Of a DNA stretch of 64,000 nucleotides, positions 50,555 to 59,709 are shown piece by piece. Below the pieces are notes generated by a model. That model searched no databases. It was not told where the DNA came from and saw only the letters and a list, made by a program, of their open reading frames with translations. Source of the DNA: Desulfurellales bacterium (GTDB lineage: Bacteria > Campylobacterota_A > Desulfurellia > Desulfurellales > Hippeaceae); NCBI GenBank assembly GCA_027035575.1, contig JALVUQ010000070.1, forward strand, positions 1 to 64,000. Direction: 5' to 3'. Both the position numbers and the translations under genes were made by a program. Position 1 is the stretch's first letter; each line of letters begins with the position of its first letter.

Positions 50555-52450
50555 TTATCCCACTTTTGCTCCCGGCTTCACATCTTCCATAACAGTCAGA
50601 AGCCCAAGAGATTTTCCGTCTTTTGCCGCCAATAACATACCGTTTGACTCAATGCCCATCAACTTGGCGGGTTTTAAATTGGCAACAACAATAATCGTCT
50701 TGCCTACCAATTCCTCCGGCTTATAGTATTCCTTCAAGCCGGCGACAAGCGTTCTCGGCTTATTTTCCCCTATATCTATTGATAATTTAATCAATTTTTT
50801 AGATTTTTCAACACTTTGTGCATCCAAAATCTTTGCAGCCCTTAAATCAACATTAAAAAATTCGTCTATACTTATTTTTTTGGCTTTTTCTTCCTGATGT
50901 TCTTTTACCTCTTTTTCCTCTATCCTGTTAAAAATGACATCCTGCTTGTTTATTTTCAGTGTCTCTTTGGAGTTGAAATCCAAGAAAAATCTATAGTCGT
51001 AATTCTTTATTGAATCCTCAAAGCCCAATTGACTCCATATTTTATCCGCCGTATCAGGCATAAAAGCCGAAATTATACCCGATAAAAATTTTATAGCACC
51101 CGTTAAGTTAAACAAAACCTCATTCAGTCGGGAGATTTCACCCTGTTTTTTAAGACTCCAGGGTTCTTTCTGTGTTATGTACTTGTTTGCATAACGTACA
51201 TACTCGAATATGTATGAAAGCGCCTCGTCGAATCTGAAAATATCAAGACTTGTTTTAACTTTCTCAAAAGTTTCGGAGGCTTTTTCTTCCAACGAGTTGT
51301 CAGCAACACTTTCAGGTTTCTCTACAACGCCGTTTGAGTATTTTTCAATCATTGTCAAACTTCTGTTGACAAGGTTGCCCAAATCATTCACGAGTTCCGA
51401 ATTTATACGCTCTATCAATTCTTTCTCCGAAAAATCTCCGTCAAGCCCAAACGGCACATTTCTTAAAAGAAAATACCTGTATGCATCTTTCGGGTATTTC
51501 TCTATCATCTCGTTGGGGTCAACAACGTTTCCGAGAGACTTGCTCATCTTTTTGCCTTCAACCGTCCACCACCCGTGAGCAACTATATGTTTGGGCAGCT
51601 CCAAGCCCAAAGCCATTAAAAACGCAGGCCAGTAAACGGCGTGGAAACGCAAAATGTCTTTTCCGACAAAATGAACATCAGCAGGCCAAATACTTAAAAA
51701 CTTATCGCTATCTTTACTGCAGCCTATGGCACTTACGTAGTTAAGAAGAGCATCAAACCAGACATAGATAACGTGCTTATCATCAAAGGTAACGGGCACT
51801 CCCCAATCGAAAGAGGTTCTTGTTATGCTCAAATCCTTTAAGCCGCTTTTTACAAAGCTCTTTATCTCATTAAATCTTGTGTTGGGTATTACAAAATTCG
51901 GGTTATTTTCATAAAATTCAAGCAGCCTGTTCTGATAGGCTGAAAGTTTGAAAAAATAGCTCTCTTCTTTGACCTTATCAACCTTACGCCCGCAAGCCGG
52001 ACACAACCTGTCTTTTCCTATCTCTATCTCCGAGTAGTAGCTTTCGCAAGGTATGCAGTACCACCCCTCATACTCCCCTTTGTAAATATCGCCCTTATTA
52101 AACAGCTCCTCAAATGCTTTCTGCACACACTTTATGTGATAATCATCGGTTGTCCTTACAAAAAAATCATTGGTAATATCGAGTTTTTTCCATAGGTTCT
52201 GAAAATTTTTAACCACTCTGTCGGCAAGCTGCTTGGGTTTTAGCCCTTTCTCTTTGGATGTCTTTTGTATTTTCTGACCGTGTTCGTCCGTACCGGTTAG
52301 AAAGAATACCTCATCGCCCAGAAATCGTCTGTAACGTGCAAGTGTGTCTGCGGCTATTGTTGTGTATGAATGCCCTATATGCGGCACATCGTTGACATAA
52401 TATATCGGCGTTGTTATGTAGTATTTACTCTTTAGGTTCTTCTTTTCCAT
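50555..52450 (-). CDS. metG: Methionyl-tRNA synthetase
   Basis: A 631-aa class I synthetase. HIGH motif in TPIYYVNDVPHIGHSYTTI, a knuckle with two Cys pairs (CIPCESYYSEIEIG then CPACGRKVD) probably binding zinc, WFDALLNYVSAIG and GKKMSKSLGNVVDP (KMSKS) are present. The C-terminal 110 residues are a tRNA-binding EMAP/CsaA-like domain (NVDLRAAKILDAQSVEKSKK and VVANLKPAKLMGIESNGMLL). I chose the ATG at 52450, set 6 bases after GAGGAG; upstream ATGs lie within ricT. It overlaps ricT by 26 bases. Confidence 0.96.
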   Translation of the reverse strand: MEKKNLKSKYYITTPIYYVNDVPHIGHSYTTIAADTLARYRRFLGDEVFFLTGTDEHGQKIQKTSKEKGLKPKQLADRVVKNFQNLWKKLDITNDFFVRTTDDYHIKCVQKAFEELFNKGDIYKGEYEGWYCIPCESYYSEIEIGKDRLCPACGRKVDKVKEESYFFKLSAYQNRLLEFYENNPNFVIPNTRFNEIKSFVKSGLKDLSITRTSFDWGVPVTFDDKHVIYVWFDALLNYVSAIGCSKDSDKFLSIWPADVHFVGKDILRFHAVYWPAFLMALGLELPKHIVAHGWWTVEGKKMSKSLGNVVDPNEMIEKYPKDAYRYFLLRNVPFGLDGDFSEKELIERINSELVNDLGNLVNRSLTMIEKYSNGVVEKPESVADNSLEEKASETFEKVKTSLDIFRFDEALSYIFEYVRYANKYITQKEPWSLKKQGEISRLNEVLFNLTGAIKFLSGIISAFMPDTADKIWSQLGFEDSIKNYDYRFFLDFNSKETLKINKQDVIFNRIEEKEVKEHQEEKAKKISIDEFFNVDLRAAKILDAQSVEKSKKLIKLSIDIGENKPRTLVAGLKEYYKPEELVGKTIIVVANLKPAKLMGIESNGMLLAAKDGKSLGLLTVMEDVKPGAKVG

Positions 52451-53261
52451 TTTCATCTCCTCTGTTTTCTTTTTCTTGTATTGTTTGCACGTCTGCAACA
52501 TCAACTTCAATCATCAAATTCTCTTTATTGCGCAAAATTACCGTCTTTTTTATAGGATTCACATAAACGACTTTTCCTTCAACATCACCGGCTTTGGCAA
52601 ACGAATCGAGCTTCGGAGCCACTTTCATAAACTCCTCATACATACCCTCTTCGTACCACAGGCAGCACATCAATCTTCCGCAAGCTCCCGATATTTTTTT
52701 GACATTTATATTCAAATTTTGGTCTTTTGCCATTTTAACCGAAACAGGGTTAAACGTTCTCAAAAAACGGGCGCAGCACAACTCATCTCCGCATAAACCA
52801 AGCCCTCCTATTATCCTTGCCTCGTCTCTTACGCCTATCTGCCTCATCTCTATCCTTGTTTTAAAAAGAGATGCGAGCTTCTTAACAAGATTTCTGAAAT
52901 CCACCCTGCCGGGCGCCACAAAATAGAACACAATCTTGCTTCTATCAAGCATATACTCAACCTTAACCAGTTTCATATTCAGCTCAAACTCTTTTATCTG
53001 CTGTCTGCAAATCTCAAAAGCCTTTTTGGATAGCTCCAAATTTTCGGCGTATATCTCCAAATCATCTTTCGTCGCTTTCCTTAATACGAAATGTAAATCG
53101 TCGCTAATATCACCGACCGTCTGCAATTTCATAACTGTTCCTATATTTACGCCTCTTTCATATTCCGCAACAACCTTGTCTTTGACTTTAAGCTCCATAT
53201 CGGTGTAAAAAAACGGGTAGAGTTGACCCGCATTGCTAAACTCTATGAGTGCCAAATTCAT
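52425..53261 (-). CDS. ricT: PSP1-domain protein RicT (YaaT)
   Basis: A 278-aa PSP1/RicT-family protein. The core contains RTRIEMRQIGVRDEARIIGG-like (RIEMRQIGVRDEARIIGGLG) followed by the Cys-rich LCGDELCCARFLRTF and KISGACGRLMCCLWYEE. Those cysteines bind Fe-S clusters in Bacillus subtilis RicT, which works with RicA and RicF in RNA processing. Here it is found between holB and metG, the same neighbourhood as yaaT in Firmicutes. It ends in an acidic tail. The gap from holB is 2 bases. Confidence 0.93.
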   Translation of the reverse strand: MNLALIEFSNAGQLYPFFYTDMELKVKDKVVAEYERGVNIGTVMKLQTVGDISDDLHFVLRKATKDDLEIYAENLELSKKAFEICRQQIKEFELNMKLVKVEYMLDRSKIVFYFVAPGRVDFRNLVKKLASLFKTRIEMRQIGVRDEARIIGGLGLCGDELCCARFLRTFNPVSVKMAKDQNLNINVKKISGACGRLMCCLWYEEGMYEEFMKVAPKLDSFAKAGDVEGKVVYVNPIKKTVILRNKENLMIEVDVADVQTIQEKENRGDENGKEEPKE

Positions 53262-53263
53262 AA

Positions 53264-53863
53264 CTAAACGCCCCCGGATAGTTTAAGAAACAGAGAAAAC
53301 AAAAAAATTTTCTGATTGAAATTAAACTGCTTAAACCTAAACAGCTCTCTGTTTATCGTATTAGATTTATCAAAAAAGTTTGTTGACGACAACTCTTTTG
53401 AAATATTTTGAAGAATATCTGTAATCTCATCTCTCGATAGATTCTGCATTTCAAACGCCTTCAGTATGAGGTTTTTTGCCTCACCTGTTTTTACTGCCTC
53501 AAGCAGCTCCTCGTTTTTTGCTCTGTTTTGTTTAACCTTAATGTTCTGTGCCCTTGAAAGTATGGTCTCAAGCAAATCGTCCGTTTTGTAGAATATAAAA
53601 TATCTGAATCCGTCGTGCTCCTCTAACAGCTTCAACAGAGCATTTTGTGCATCAAAACCTATTTTTCCAAAAATAAAAGCCTCTTTTTCGTTAACGGCTA
53701 TTGAACTATTATCTTTGATTTTTCTCACATCCTCTATCTTTAACTGCTCGTATATAAACATATTTCGCTGCTCTATGCCGAGCTGCTTCGCAAACAAAAG
53801 TGCATCCTCCAACCCGGCACTGTCCATAACAAAGACGTTAAACCTGTCTAAATTGTGTTCCAT
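53264..53863 (-). CDS. holB: Minimal DNA polymerase III delta' subunit
   Basis: A 199-aa protein matching the delta' clamp-loader subunit in its AAA+ lid region: NALLKLLEEHDGFRYFIFYK and DDLLETILSRAQNIKV. It has no Walker A and no zinc-binding cysteines, in line with the inactive ATPase of delta'. It is about a third shorter than the 334-aa Escherichia coli protein, like the short holB of Campylobacterota. The position between tmk and ricT is typical for holB. It overlaps tmk by 16 bases. The remaining C-terminal domain is reduced. Confidence 0.85.
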   Translation of the reverse strand: MEHNLDRFNVFVMDSAGLEDALLFAKQLGIEQRNMFIYEQLKIEDVRKIKDNSSIAVNEKEAFIFGKIGFDAQNALLKLLEEHDGFRYFIFYKTDDLLETILSRAQNIKVKQNRAKNEELLEAVKTGEAKNLILKAFEMQNLSRDEITDILQNISKELSSTNFFDKSNTINRELFRFKQFNFNQKIFLFSLFLKLSGGV

Positions 53864-54441
53864 ATGCCTATTATATCCTCAAAGACCTGTTCTATCGGTT
53901 GTCTGCCGTCAATTTTAAAAACATTATCAAATTTGTCGGCAATATAGTCATACCCCTCTATGACCTTTTTAAAAAACTCATCGCCTTTTGACTCTATAAC
54001 ATCTCTTTTTGTAAGCCTTTTGTGCATTGTATCAAGGTCTATGTCTATGATAAAAGTCACATCGGGCAGCAGACCTTGTGCGGCAAACAGGTTGGACTCT
54101 TCAACAAACTTCAATTCCAAACCCTCACCGAACGATTGATAGGCTATTGTTGAAAAAAGACACCTGTCGCTCACAACATACCCGCTCTTCACATATGCTT
54201 TCACTGCTTCAATATGTATCGACCTGTCAGCCAAAAACAGAAAAAATCTCGCTTTCGGATTAAGCGTATCCTCCAGTAATATTTCTCTGATTTTTTTCGA
54301 TATATCCGTTCCGCCGGGCTCTTTTGTGCAAAAAACGCTGCGATTTGTCTTTTGCAAAAATTCACAAAACAGCTTTGCCTGGGTGCTTTTACCCGATGCG
54401 TCTATCCCCTCAAAGGCTATATATTTTTTAAAAGAGTTCAT
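53848..54441 (-). CDS. tmk: Thymidylate kinase
   Basis: Phosphorylates dTMP to dTDP. The 197-aa protein has P-loop FEGIDASGKSTQAKLF near residue 10, then FCTKEPGGTDISKKIREILL, the DR(Y/H) motif region VVSDRCLFSTIAYQSFGEG, and a LID region RLTKRDVIESKGDEFF with Arg. The order tmk-holB-ricT is a classic bacterial cluster. It overlaps the upstream YhaM-like gene by 14 bases and holB by 16. Confidence 0.96.
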   Translation of the reverse strand: MNSFKKYIAFEGIDASGKSTQAKLFCEFLQKTNRSVFCTKEPGGTDISKKIREILLEDTLNPKARFFLFLADRSIHIEAVKAYVKSGYVVSDRCLFSTIAYQSFGEGLELKFVEESNLFAAQGLLPDVTFIIDIDLDTMHKRLTKRDVIESKGDEFFKKVIEGYDYIADKFDNVFKIDGRQPIEQVFEDIIGIWNTI

Positions 54442-55387
54442 TGGATTTTTTAGGTGAATATATGCTTTTTCCTATTATTTTAACGATATCACTCCAGCCC
54501 GAATTACTGTTTATCTCAACATCAGCAACCGGCTGCATTCTTGAGTCGAGCATATCAATCAAGTGAAACAAAACGGCTTCTTTGGTCTTTGGTTTTTTAG
54601 GCGAACCGAATTCATACTCGCCGTGGTGGCTTAAAATGCAGTGCAGAAGGTTTAGGGCTTTCTCTTTTGAAATCAGTCCGAGTTTCTCTATCTTGTTTTG
54701 AACAATCGTATAGCTTAAAACTATATGGCCTATCAATTTACCTTGAGTTGTGTAGCCGAAAGTCAGTGCATCCAGTTCGTAGGCTTTGCCTATATCGTGG
54801 CACAAAGCGCAGGTAACAAGCAAATCTTTGTCTATGCTTTGGTAGTACTCTCCCAACTCTTTTGCCAATTTAGCAACGGAAACAGTGTGCTCAATTAAAC
54901 CCCCTGCATATGCGTGGTGCATCGTTTTAGCCGCAGGCGCAACGCAAAATTTATCCATAAACGTTTTATCCTCAAAGATACTTAAAAGCAGTTTCTTTAA
55001 AGACTGGTTGTTCACACCGTTTATGATTGTAAACAGTTCGTTTTTCATAGTCTCAATATCGTTTTTTGAAGCCGGCAAAAAATCAGCTTTGTTTATATCT
55101 TTATCTCCTACCTTTTCAACGTTTTTTATTATAATTTGCCAATTGTCGTTATAGTAGTTGCTCTCACCGGTAATTTTTACAAAATCTCCTTCCTCAAATT
55201 TATCCTTTAAGTGCAAAAGATTGTTCCATATTTTGGCATCTATTGTTCCGCTTTTATCTTTCAGCTTCAAACCGACATAATCGTCTCCGTTTCTTGCCTT
55301 TAAAATATGCTTTTCGGAGACCAAAAATATCTCGTTTTCAAGCCTTTGAATCTTTTTTTCCTTGATTTTCCTAATGCATTCGTACAT
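54428..55387 (-). CDS. 3'-5' exonuclease/exoribonuclease of the YhaM family (OB + HD domains)
   Basis: A 319-aa protein with an N-terminal OB-fold nucleic-acid-binding domain (residues about 20-120, VGLKLKDKSGTIDAKIWNNL) and a C-terminal HD domain (AGGLIEHTVSVAKLAKELGE, then CALCHDIGKAYE and LSHHGEYEFGSPKKP). The HD residues and flanking His/Asp residues are present, as in YhaM, a 3'-5' exoribonuclease also active on DNA. I chose the ATG at 55387 over a TTG 6 bases upstream. It begins the tmk-holB-ricT-metG operon. Confidence 0.87.
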   Translation of the reverse strand: MYECIRKIKEKKIQRLENEIFLVSEKHILKARNGDDYVGLKLKDKSGTIDAKIWNNLLHLKDKFEEGDFVKITGESNYYNDNWQIIIKNVEKVGDKDINKADFLPASKNDIETMKNELFTIINGVNNQSLKKLLLSIFEDKTFMDKFCVAPAAKTMHHAYAGGLIEHTVSVAKLAKELGEYYQSIDKDLLVTCALCHDIGKAYELDALTFGYTTQGKLIGHIVLSYTIVQNKIEKLGLISKEKALNLLHCILSHHGEYEFGSPKKPKTKEAVLFHLIDMLDSRMQPVADVEINSNSGWSDIVKIIGKSIYSPKKSNELF

Positions 55388-55475
55388 ACACAAGCCCCCG
55401 TTTCTTTATTGACCATTAAGATATAATAATAGAGCCTGCTTTTCAAGAACTAAAGAGGTTATGCGAAACAGGAGG

Positions 55476-57353
55476 CTAATACTCGTCGCTTTCCCACATA
55501 GATTTTTCAAACCTTACAACCCTGTTTCTGCCTGTGGTTTTTGCTTTATACATAGCAACATCGCTGTATTTAATGCACTGCCAGAGATTTTCGGAATCTT
55601 GAGGGAATATCGAATATCCAATGCTTATTGTCTTTTTTATTGAGTTGCCGGATGTGAAAATTTCCGATGCTTCAACATTTTTTCTGATTCTTTCGGCTAT
55701 CTCCCTTGTTAAATTCTCATCCGTATCCTGCAGCATAATAAGGAACTCCTCACCGCCGAATCTAACGGCAATATCAGCCTCTCTGATTGTTTTAACTATT
55801 GCGCCTACGACCATCTTTAAAACCTTATCTCCTATGTTGTGTCCGTAAACGTCGTTCACCTGCTTAAAGAAATCTATATCACACATCAAAATACCGGCTT
55901 TTGAGTTTCTTCTTTTAACAGACGCCGAAAATGTCGGTGCGAATTCATCCAAAAAACGCCTGTTGTACAAACCGGTTAGCGGGTCTTTCAATGTTGACTC
56001 TTTCAACTGGTCAAGCAGCCTTTTTGCTTCAATAACCGGACTTGCCTCTGTTAAAAATCGTTTTGCCTCTTTGATTTTTCTTTTTATATCGGCATAATTA
56101 ACATTCTTATCAAAAATAATCTGAACAACACTTCCAACGCTTCCGCCTATCATCAGAGGGATGCAAACGTGCTTTTTCTCTGTTTTATATGCAAAACTCA
56201 AACACAAACCTTCCTCTTCAAAAGAGTTAATCTCTTTTGCCGTTCTTGCCGCTCTGCACAAACTCGAATCAACAAGAATTTCCTGCTTGCAAAATATTTT
56301 ATCGGAAAACGAAACAACCTGTTTTAAAGCGTTTTTGCTGTTGTTGACCTCGAACACACTAAACTCATCAAAGCCGAATTCATCGTGCATAAGCATCTCT
56401 ATTCTTTTGTAAACGGCTTCTATATTCACGTCATCCTCTATTGTCCTTTTAAATTGGGAGAGTTTGTAGTTTTCGTCTATAAATCTATTGAAGTTGCTTA
56501 TAAGATAACCCAATTCGTCGTTAAGGTGGTACGGCAGCATAATCTCCTCGTCTATATTTTCACCTACGAGTCTTTCCGACAGTTTTCCAACCTGCTTCAA
56601 GTATGAAACCATCTTGGATATAACAACTACAAATACAATACCGGCTATCAGTGAGGCGGTACCGCCCAAAATAAAGCTCAAAACAACAGTTTTTAAGATA
56701 TCCTTTTTTCTTCTTGAGACATAGTTTTGAACATCTTTGTTTATGCTGTCCAAGTAAAAACCGCTTCCTATAATCCACTTCCACGGATAAAACAACCTGA
56801 CGTAAGAAATTTTTGCAATACACTCGTTTTTAGGAGAACCGAGCTTGTTCCAGCAGTAGTGAACAAAACCGGAACCCTGTGATTTTACAACCGCAGCCAT
56901 CCTTTGAAAAAGGTAAACACCGTTTTTGTCTTTAAAATCCCATACGTTTTTTCCGTTTAGAGACGGTTTTGCCGGGTCGGTAATCATTATTCCGTCAACG
57001 GTATTTGCCCATAAGTAGTTAGCCTGACCTTTTTCAACATCGTAGCGCATAGAATATATGAGTTTGATTGACTTTATTTTGGCATTACCTTCTGAAATAT
57101 CACCGTCCTTTGCCTCTTTGTAAAAATTGTCTATCCCGTTTATGGCAACATTGACCATATTTTTAACAAGCTGTTTTTTTGATTCTATAAGCCTGTTTTT
57201 GTAAATCGATACGTCTTCTTTAAGTGTTTTGATGCTGCCGTATATGTAGTATGAATATCCGACAACACCTATAAAAACAATGGATATGACATAGATTATA
57301 ATCAGCTTTTCAACAATGCTCTTATCTTTCAGATACTCAAACAAAAATTTCAT
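55476..57353 (-). CDS. Cache-domain diguanylate cyclase
   Basis: A 625-aa membrane-bound sensor. An N-terminal transmembrane helix (LIIIYVISIVFIGVVGYSYY) is followed by a periplasmic single-Cache domain to about residue 210 (ANYLWANTVDGIMITDPAKP, WKWIIGSGFYLDSI), a second helix, a HAMP-like stretch and a GAF-like region with several Cys (CKQEILVDSSLCRAAR, KKHVCIPLMIGG). The C-terminal GGDEF domain has RFGGEEFLIML, i.e. an active GGEEF, and an upstream RxxD inhibitory site (READ). It should make cyclic di-GMP in response to a small periplasmic ligand. AAGGTGAG precedes the chosen ATG at 57353. Confidence 0.9.
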   Translation of the reverse strand: MKFLFEYLKDKSIVEKLIIIYVISIVFIGVVGYSYYIYGSIKTLKEDVSIYKNRLIESKKQLVKNMVNVAINGIDNFYKEAKDGDISEGNAKIKSIKLIYSMRYDVEKGQANYLWANTVDGIMITDPAKPSLNGKNVWDFKDKNGVYLFQRMAAVVKSQGSGFVHYCWNKLGSPKNECIAKISYVRLFYPWKWIIGSGFYLDSINKDVQNYVSRRKKDILKTVVLSFILGGTASLIAGIVFVVVISKMVSYLKQVGKLSERLVGENIDEEIMLPYHLNDELGYLISNFNRFIDENYKLSQFKRTIEDDVNIEAVYKRIEMLMHDEFGFDEFSVFEVNNSKNALKQVVSFSDKIFCKQEILVDSSLCRAARTAKEINSFEEEGLCLSFAYKTEKKHVCIPLMIGGSVGSVVQIIFDKNVNYADIKRKIKEAKRFLTEASPVIEAKRLLDQLKESTLKDPLTGLYNRRFLDEFAPTFSASVKRRNSKAGILMCDIDFFKQVNDVYGHNIGDKVLKMVVGAIVKTIREADIAVRFGGEEFLIMLQDTDENLTREIAERIRKNVEASEIFTSGNSIKKTISIGYSIFPQDSENLWQCIKYSDVAMYKAKTTGRNRVVRFEKSMWESDEY

Positions 57354-57696
57354 ACTCACCTTTTTTGGCAATTAATTCATACCCTTATTGTGATAATATT
57401 CAAAAAAAGCCTCTTTTCAAGTTATTTATTGATATGTAAAGCGCTCTCTTCGTACTGCCGCTGCTAAATATCAAGCCTCTATCTGTTTTATACGGCAGGT
57501 ATATTGAAAAATCATAGCATTACAGCCTTACAGCTTGCGTACGGTTTTTAAATGTGATAAATAGATATAGCTGCCAATGTTAAACGGCATAAAAACTTCT
57601 GAGATGATCTTGCAAAATGATTTATAAAGGGTGCTGTTGGACGAGGATGCAAATTGCTTAAAGAAAAAAGTGATTGTGAGATAATGGAGGTTATCT
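57354..57696. other. Divergent intergenic region between the GGDEF and PAS-transducer genes
   Basis: About 340 bases with no convincing gene. On the minus strand TTGAAT (plus 57398-57403) and TATGAA (plus 57376-57381) could drive the GGDEF gene. On the plus strand TTGCGT (57535-57540) and TAAATA (57558-57563), 17 bases apart, could drive the transducer. An inverted repeat CTGCCG / CGGCAG lies at 57455-57460 and 57493-57498. The rest is unremarkable. Confidence 0.4.
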
Positions 57697-58902
57697 ATGT
57701 TTTTTAAAGGAAAAAACCTATCAACTGAAAAACCTAACTCTGAAAAGATAGATAAGATTGCTTCCGAGATATTAAGAGATAAAGAGAAAGAGTTAAATGA
57801 AGATATTAAAACTAAGCTACGGAGCGCCAACCCCTTGACAAAGGCGGAGGTAGTTTGTGAGCTCTACTCTATAGATGCTTATTGCTGGAAATTTTTTAGG
57901 GAAAATTTCTTCATAGTTTTTGCCATTAACCCGGAGAAAAAATTCTTGTATTTTAACAGGGCTTTTGAGGAAATAACCGGGTGGAACAGGAATGATTTAA
58001 TGAACGTTGACGTTGCATCTAAGGTTTTATGGCCTGAAAATCCTGCGGAGTGCAGTGTATGCAAACTGGTTGCAAAATCAATAAATGAAAAAAAGGTTCT
58101 CATAGACGAAGCAATGATAATGAACAGGTTAGGAGAAAAAATCCCCGTTATGGTAAATGTTATGCCTATAGTCAGGGACGGAGATGTAATCTATATATAT
58201 GCCATTCTAAGGGATTTGAGAAAGGAGATAGAAGATAAAAAAAGGTATCTTGAAGAAAATGTTGCTGCAATCAAAGAAGCTTTGATTAATGTGGCAAACG
58301 GCGATATATCAGAAAGGGTGGAGATACCGGAAGATAATGAACTAAGAGATTTGGAAGCTCCAATCAATGCCATAATAGAAAACCTACAAAATGTTGTTAG
58401 AGGCATACAGGAATCTGCCAAGGTTGCAGATGAAATATCGGGCGAGACGGCAAAGAGCGTTGAGGATGTTGCAGATTGGAATGAAAATGTGTTTCAGAAA
58501 TCTCAGGATGAACTTGTAGAACTGGCTAAAGAACTTGGAGATGCTACCAAAAATATCGAGGGTATTGTTAAATTGATTAGAGATATTGCCGAGCAAACAA
58601 ATCTTTTGGCTCTAAATGCAGCCATTGAGGCAGCCAGGGCAGGAGAAGCCGGCAGGGGTTTTGCCGTTGTTGCCGATGAAGTAAGAAGTTTGGCTGAAAA
58701 AAGCCAGAGAGCAACAGGTGATATATCTGATGCAATTAAAGCAATTGAAAAAAGCTCTTATGATATGATTGAAAAAATACATTTTAATTCGGAAGAATCA
58801 AAACAACTTGTTGAGGCAATAAAATCCCTAAAAGACAATATTGATTCGTTGGAGGACAATATAAAACAGCTGCTTGATACGGTGTCGAGTTTTAACATTT
58901 AA
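57697..58902 (+). CDS. Soluble PAS-domain chemotaxis transducer
   Basis: A 401-aa methyl-accepting chemotaxis protein without transmembrane segments, so it is cytoplasmic. A helical N-terminus ([20 protein letters not shown]) precedes a PAS domain at about 70-180 ([40 protein letters not shown], a CxxC). A linker follows, then an MCP signalling hairpin ([20 protein letters not shown] and [20 protein letters not shown]). The hairpin is shorter than usual. The PAS domain probably senses redox or another intracellular cue. A GGAGG Shine-Dalgarno supports the ATG. No cheA or cheW lies nearby. Confidence 0.9.
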   Translation: MFFKGKNLSTEKPNSEKIDKIASEILRDKEKELNEDIKTKLRSANPLTKAEVVCELYSIDAYCWKFFRENFFIVFAINPEKKFLYFNRAFEEITGWNRNDLMNVDVASKVLWPENPAECSVCKLVAKSINEKKVLIDEAMIMNRLGEKIPVMVNVMPIVRDGDVIYIYAILRDLRKEIEDKKRYLEENVAAIKEALINVANGDISERVEIPEDNELRDLEAPINAIIENLQNVVRGIQESAKVADEISGETAKSVEDVADWNENVFQKSQDELVELAKELGDATKNIEGIVKLIRDIAEQTNLLALNAAIEAARAGEAGRGFAVVADEVRSLAEKSQRATGDISDAIKAIEKSSYDMIEKIHFNSEESKQLVEAIKSLKDNIDSLEDNIKQLLDTVSSFNI

Positions 58903-58962
58903 GAGAAAATACAGAGTTGACGGCAGATTAAAGAAAAATTTCTGATTTGCTTATTTTACCGC

Positions 58963-58984
58963 TTGACAATTATAAAAAAAAGAT
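58963..58984 (+). promoter_or_regulatory. Possible yggS promoter
   Basis: A perfect TTGACA (58963-58968) is followed by a very A-rich spacer; the -10 is poor (TATGGG near 58985). Confidence 0.3.
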
Positions 58985-59022
58985 TATGGGTAGTCCTACT
59001 TACTTTTTTAGGGGGCTTTGAA

Positions 59023-59709
59023 ATGATTACGGAAAATGTCAAGGCGTTGCTTAAAGAACTTCCCGAAGGCGTTGAGCTTGAGGCTGCTGCAAAAACGAGA
59101 AGCGCAAAAGAGATAGAAGAGGCAATCAAAGCAGGTGTGAAAATTATAGGTGAAAACTATATCAAAGACTTAAAAAACGTATATGAGAGCGTTAAAACAC
59201 CTGCAAGATGGCACTTTATCGGCACGTTGAAAACACAAAAACACGACCTGTTAAGAAAAAAATACCTTAAAATTTTTGATATGATTGAAACGCTCGACTC
59301 TTTTGAGATAGCGTGCGAGTTGGATAAAAAATGTGCATCCATCCCTAAGATTATGGATGTCCTAATTGAAATAAACAGTGCAAAAGAGCCTCAAAAATCC
59401 GGTGTTATGCCCGAAGATGCAAAAGAACTTGCCGTAAAACTGTCAACCTTAAAAAATATAAGGGTTGTCGGTTTAATGACTATGGGTCCAAGGTTTGGAA
59501 ACCCAGAAGATTCACGTCCCTATTTCAGGATTACAAAAGAGCTGTTTGAGGAAATCAAATCACTCAAAATACCTAATCTGACAATGAAATACCTCTCTAT
59601 GGGTATGACAAACTCCTACAAAGTTGCGGTTCAAGAGGGAGCAAATATAGTTAGAATCGGAACAAAAATTTTCGGAGAGAGGGCTTGCAGCTTGGATGCA
59701 AAAGACTAA
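59023..59709 (+). CDS. yggS: PLP homeostasis protein (YggS/PROSC family)
   Basis: A 228-aa alanine-racemase-like TIM-barrel protein that binds pyridoxal phosphate and buffers vitamin B6. The PLP Lys is in [20 protein letters not shown]. It is followed by [31 protein letters not shown] and [23 protein letters not shown], a diagnostic C-terminal segment. The ATG at 59023 has AGGGGGC upstream; the open frame begins earlier (58963), but that N-terminus does not fit the family. It ends 4 bases inside convergent prfA. Confidence 0.94.
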   Translation: MITENVKALLKELPEGVELEAAAKTRSAKEIEEAIKAGVKIIGENYIKDLKNVYESVKTPARWHFIGTLKTQKHDLLRKKYLKIFDMIETLDSFEIACELDKKCASIPKIMDVLIEINSAKEPQKSGVMPEDAKELAVKLSTLKNIRVVGLMTMGPRFGNPEDSRPYFRITKELFEEIKSLKIPNLTMKYLSMGMTNSYKVAVQEGANIVRIGTKIFGERACSLDAKD

